Below are positions 61,662 through 64,000 of a stretch of 64,000 nt of DNA, piece after piece; position 1 is the stretch's first letter, and each line of letters starts with the position of its first letter. This DNA is from Haloarcula halophila. GTDB taxonomy: Archaea > Halobacteriota > Halobacteria > Halobacteriales > Haloarculaceae. The notes beneath the pieces are model-generated. The model did no database searches, had not been told where the DNA came from, and saw nothing but the letters and a program-made list of their open reading frames with translations. The translations under genes and the position numbers were made by a program. The stretch is taken from contig NZ_CP119559.1 in the NCBI RefSeq assembly GCF_029278565.1, positions 1,116,001-1,180,000 of the forward strand. Reading direction: 5' to 3'.

Positions 61662-62168
61662 ATGAACAATAGGGGACAAACGCCACAGGACTTCGCTGTC
61701 GGAGCGAGCATCTTGCTCCTCACGATCATCGGGACCTTCGTGTTCATTCAGGGCGGTGGGCTCTCAGTGTACGAAGACCCCGTGACAGCGATCGAACAGC
61801 CACAGGCCGACAGAGTCGCGTCGTACATCGTCGAGAACTACAGCGTCAGTGACAATCGGAATACGCTCCGCTACGACGAGCCAGGCGGGATCGACAGACT
61901 CCCGTCGGACCTCGGGGATCTCTCTTCACACGCGGGGGTCAACGTCTCGTCGGATAGACGGACAGATCCGACACTCAGCGTGAGTATCGTAAACAACTCG
62001 ACGTTGCAGTCCGGAGAGCTCCGTCCGCACACCGGGGCAACAGATCTCGCGTGGGGTGCAGAGTACGACAACCAGACCGCCTCGACTGCGACGCGAGTTA
62101 TCAGCCTCAACAACGACACAAACGACGTCTGTGACCCGATCTGTTGGTTGGTGGTGCGCGCATGGTGA
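61662..62168 (+). CDS. Pilin-like protein, first gene of pilB/C-linked module (DUF7287-type)
   Basis: 168 residues: MNNRGQTPQDFAVGASILLLTIIGTFVFIQGGG anchor, then an outer domain ending ATRVISLNNDTNDVCDPICWLVVRAW, which mirrors the paralogue at 50492. The ATG at 61662 has a GGTGG sequence before it; an upstream GTG at 61650 would add four residues. Confidence 0.8.
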   Translation: MNNRGQTPQDFAVGASILLLTIIGTFVFIQGGGLSVYEDPVTAIEQPQADRVASYIVENYSVSDNRNTLRYDEPGGIDRLPSDLGDLSSHAGVNVSSDRRTDPTLSVSIVNNSTLQSGELRPHTGATDLAWGAEYDNQTASTATRVISLNNDTNDVCDPICWLVVRAW

Positions 62169-62764
62169 GTGGCTCCCGTGGCCAGGCGTACACGCTCGAA
62201 GGCGTCTTGGCGGCGATCCTCGTGATCTCGGCGACGGTGTTCGGGATCACTTCGATCGACACGCGTGCCTGGGAAGACGGAACGAGAGAGGAAACCCGTC
62301 GGCTCGAAGCCCGGGCCGACGACCTATTGACTGTCAGCAAGAACACTGGCGCACTGGAAAACGCCGTGCTCTGCTACAATTCGGGCCGATCGCGCATCAA
62401 CGGCAACAATTCGAGCAACCCGGCGGAGTTCGAGGAGATGCTCAACCTGACCTTCGACTCCCGGGGGAACCAGTACAACATATACTTCAACTACCTCAAC
62501 GAGACCGGTGAGGAACGCGTCACGGAACTCGTCTCCGAGAACTCGCCCGCGAGTGCGAACCGCCCGTCGACAGGTGCCGCCACCGTGACACGGACCGTCG
62601 CGATAACCGACGACATGCGGGTCCGGACCAACAATGCGTCGAAATCGAACGCCTGTGGGAACGAGGGACCGAGTGTAGAGTCGATATCGAGTTTCTACAT
62701 CCCCGATGCCGATGACAAGACACAACTGTACAATCTGGTGGAGGTGCGACTGATCGTATGGTGA
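62162..62764 (+). CDS. Pilin-like protein, second gene of pilB/C-linked module (DUF7288-type)
   Basis: 200 residues: SRGQAYTLEGVLAAILVISATVFGITS anchor; VTRTVAITDDMRV and the end YNLVEVRLIVW match the paralogue at 49906. It has many asparagines (possible glycosylation) and a cysteine pair (VLCYN, NACGN). It overlaps the first gene by seven bases and the third by seven. Confidence 0.8.
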   Translation: MVSGSRGQAYTLEGVLAAILVISATVFGITSIDTRAWEDGTREETRRLEARADDLLTVSKNTGALENAVLCYNSGRSRINGNNSSNPAEFEEMLNLTFDSRGNQYNIYFNYLNETGEERVTELVSENSPASANRPSTGAATVTRTVAITDDMRVRTNNASKSNACGNEGPSVESISSFYIPDADDKTQLYNLVEVRLIVW

Positions 62765-63678
62765 GCGCTGCCGATTCCCGTGGCCAGTTGCTGCTCGTCG
62801 GCGGGATCGCGATCGCGATCGTGTTCCTGCTGTCGATCATTCTCACCAACAGCCTCGTCGTGACCTCGTATACGGCGACCCCCGAGAGCGCCGACCGGAT
62901 CGAAGAAGTCGAGGACCGCGAAACGGCCGTTCAGCAAGACCTCACGACCATCGCGACGGCAGTCCGCAGCAACACGACGTTCTCGGACTACAACTCCTCG
63001 CTCAACGCGTCGCTGCGGAACTACACGCGGTATCGAACGCGGGTCAGCGGCTCACAGTCGGGTGTGTACATCAATGCGACGTTGAACAGGACGGCGTCAG
63101 AGGGGAACATCACGAGCCAAACGGGTTCGAGCCCAACCAACTTTCAACGACCAGATCCAAGCGGACCTGGTCCAGGTTATGACTGGACAATAGCCAACGA
63201 CGTAGATCAAATAGTGCTGTTCAATCTCACACTATCCAATGTTATCGGTGGGCCATCGAATACGTTCACTATTGAAGTAACTGGTCAAGGTGGGAGCGGG
63301 AGTAGTTGGAGACTTGAAGCCGTACCATCCGGAGGGGATATTCGGATCGATACCACTACGGGAACAGATGTCTGCCCTTCGGGAACCAGCGATCCAGAGT
63401 TGAATCTGATTGCCGGCACCTGTAAAGGATCTAGTGGTCCTCCGGAGAATTTCACTACGTTTGAAGACACTTTGGATAAACCGTACAATATCGAGATTAG
63501 GAACGGAAACAAAGTCAATGATGGTAAGTACTGGTACGGTTCTACAGGTGAATTCCCGAGCACCAGTTACAATTCGGGCGATTACTCACCGTATCCAATC
63601 ACTCCCGCCGTCGATCTCACCTACACCGGCCCACAGACCGGCTACAACCGCACCATCATGCTGGAGAACAGCACATGA
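62758..63678 (+). CDS. Pilin-like protein, third gene of pilB/C-linked module (DUF7261-type), with low-GC outer domain
   Basis: 306 residues: SRGQLLLVGGIAIAIVFLLSIILTNSLVV anchor, then ESADRIEEVEDRETAVQQDLTTIATAVRSNTTF helix, then an outer beta-rich domain. The DNA for about residues 120-280 (63115-63600) has much lower GC and more A/T-ending codons than the rest of the gene. A cysteine pair DVCPSG and GTCKGS lies in that part. It ends with an ATGA overlap to the fourth gene. Confidence 0.8.
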   Translation: MVSAADSRGQLLLVGGIAIAIVFLLSIILTNSLVVTSYTATPESADRIEEVEDRETAVQQDLTTIATAVRSNTTFSDYNSSLNASLRNYTRYRTRVSGSQSGVYINATLNRTASEGNITSQTGSSPTNFQRPDPSGPGPGYDWTIANDVDQIVLFNLTLSNVIGGPSNTFTIEVTGQGGSGSSWRLEAVPSGGDIRIDTTTGTDVCPSGTSDPELNLIAGTCKGSSGPPENFTTFEDTLDKPYNIEIRNGNKVNDGKYWYGSTGEFPSTSYNSGDYSPYPITPAVDLTYTGPQTGYNRTIMLENST

Positions 63679-64000
63679 TTGGGTCGTTGTTCGCCGACAC
63701 ACGCGGTGTCTCGCCGGCGGTTACACAGGCGTTGACCATCGGCATCTCGACGCTCCTGGTCACCGGTCTGTTGATCGCCGGTGGGTCGCTGATCGAGGGA
63801 CAGACCGAAAACGTCGCCCGCGAGGGCCTGATCGACATCGGTTCGGGTGTCGCAACCGATCTGGTCCGACTCGACCAGTTCAACACGTCGACGCTGAACT
63901 CCGACATCGAGTTCCGGTCGCGCTATCCCGAGCGCGTCGCCGGCGAGCAGTACCGGATCTCGCTCGTTCCGACGAGCAGCCAGACCAGAATCTACGTCAA
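63675..64000 (+). CDS. Pilin-like protein, fourth gene of pilB/C-linked module (DUF7266-type), cut by window end
   Basis: The first 108 residues are visible. RGVSPAVTQALTIGISTLLVTGLLIAGGSLIEGQTENVAREG has the archaeal pilin-like RGVSP junction and the same anchor as the gene at 48534. The frame stays open to base 64000. The fifth member would be expected just outside the window. Confidence 0.8.
   Translation, partial: MIGSLFADTRGVSPAVTQALTIGISTLLVTGLLIAGGSLIEGQTENVAREGLIDIGSGVATDLVRLDQFNTSTLNSDIEFRSRYPERVAGEQYRISLVPTSSQTRIYV

Noticed and set aside
1-64000. CRISPR arrays, insertion sequences, rRNA genes, replication origin
   Set aside because: I saw no regularly spaced repeats, transposase motifs, rRNA-like sequence or Orc1/Cdc6 gene with origin repeats in the window.

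Overview
The window is 64 kb of a halophilic archaeon (class Halobacteria). The evidence is high GC with strong G/C third-position bias, very acidic proteins, leaderless promoters with the TATA box about 25-30 bases before the ATG, tRNA genes without encoded CCA, an archaeal eS1-Pcc1-RecJ-like-uS15 cluster, a phosphomevalonate decarboxylase-type isoprenoid route, and an archaellum/CheW component set. Paired GH32 and GH68 genes and the overall gene content suggest a Haloarculaceae-like genus, but I cannot name a species from sequence alone.

Layout. 0-3.5 kb: truncated msrA, cobalamin adenosyltransferase, a DUF1508-like fragment, phosphomevalonate decarboxylase and an NADH dehydrogenase-like flavoprotein. 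3.5-7.2 kb: a cheW-parA operon divergent from an ArlD/E-domain protein gene, followed by an actin-family gene. 7.6-13.5 kb: a PH-like/coiled-coil protein, then a fructan/sucrose locus (GH32 with a fused N-terminal domain, and GH68) enclosing an odd FtsZ-fold zinc-ribbon protein. 13.6-20 kb: a squalene/phytoene synthase homologue, a DyP-like Tat lipoprotein with an altered catalytic motif, small conserved proteins, tRNA-Val(CAC) with a duplicated 3' end (integration scar) and an MBL-fold hydrolase. 20-30.6 kb: an 11-gene complex I operon (nuoA-B-CD-H-I-J1-J2-K-L-M-N, no EFG). 30.8-42.9 kb: purE and purK 10 kb apart, HEAT-repeat protein, PLD surface protein, DHH-family nuclease, JAMM protease with ribL, ribH with an aminotransferase, Agl23-like glycosyltransferase and a halocyanin-like protein. 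43-45.4 kb: the translation/KEOPS cluster.

45.8-64 kb is dominated by type IV pilus-like material. An orphan operon of five small single-anchor, pilin-like proteins (47.8-51.0 kb, minus strand) faces a large pilin-like surface protein gene. A second locus (57.1 kb to the window end, plus strand) carries a PilB-family ATPase, a PilC/TadC-like membrane protein, and the same small proteins in the same order, cut off by the window edge in the fourth. Between the two lie tRNA-Ala(GGC), an MscS channel, a 5'-nucleotidase-like enzyme, a redoxin, and an Lrp regulator-aminotransferase pair.

The best candidates for undescribed biology are the duplicated five-protein pilin-like module, the low-GC patch inside one of its genes, the FtsZ-fold protein that has lost the GTP signature but kept the T7 loop, and the CheW/ParA/ArlE-domain/actin neighbourhood. 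Family assignments are by eye from motifs. DUF numbers are from memory and unverified.
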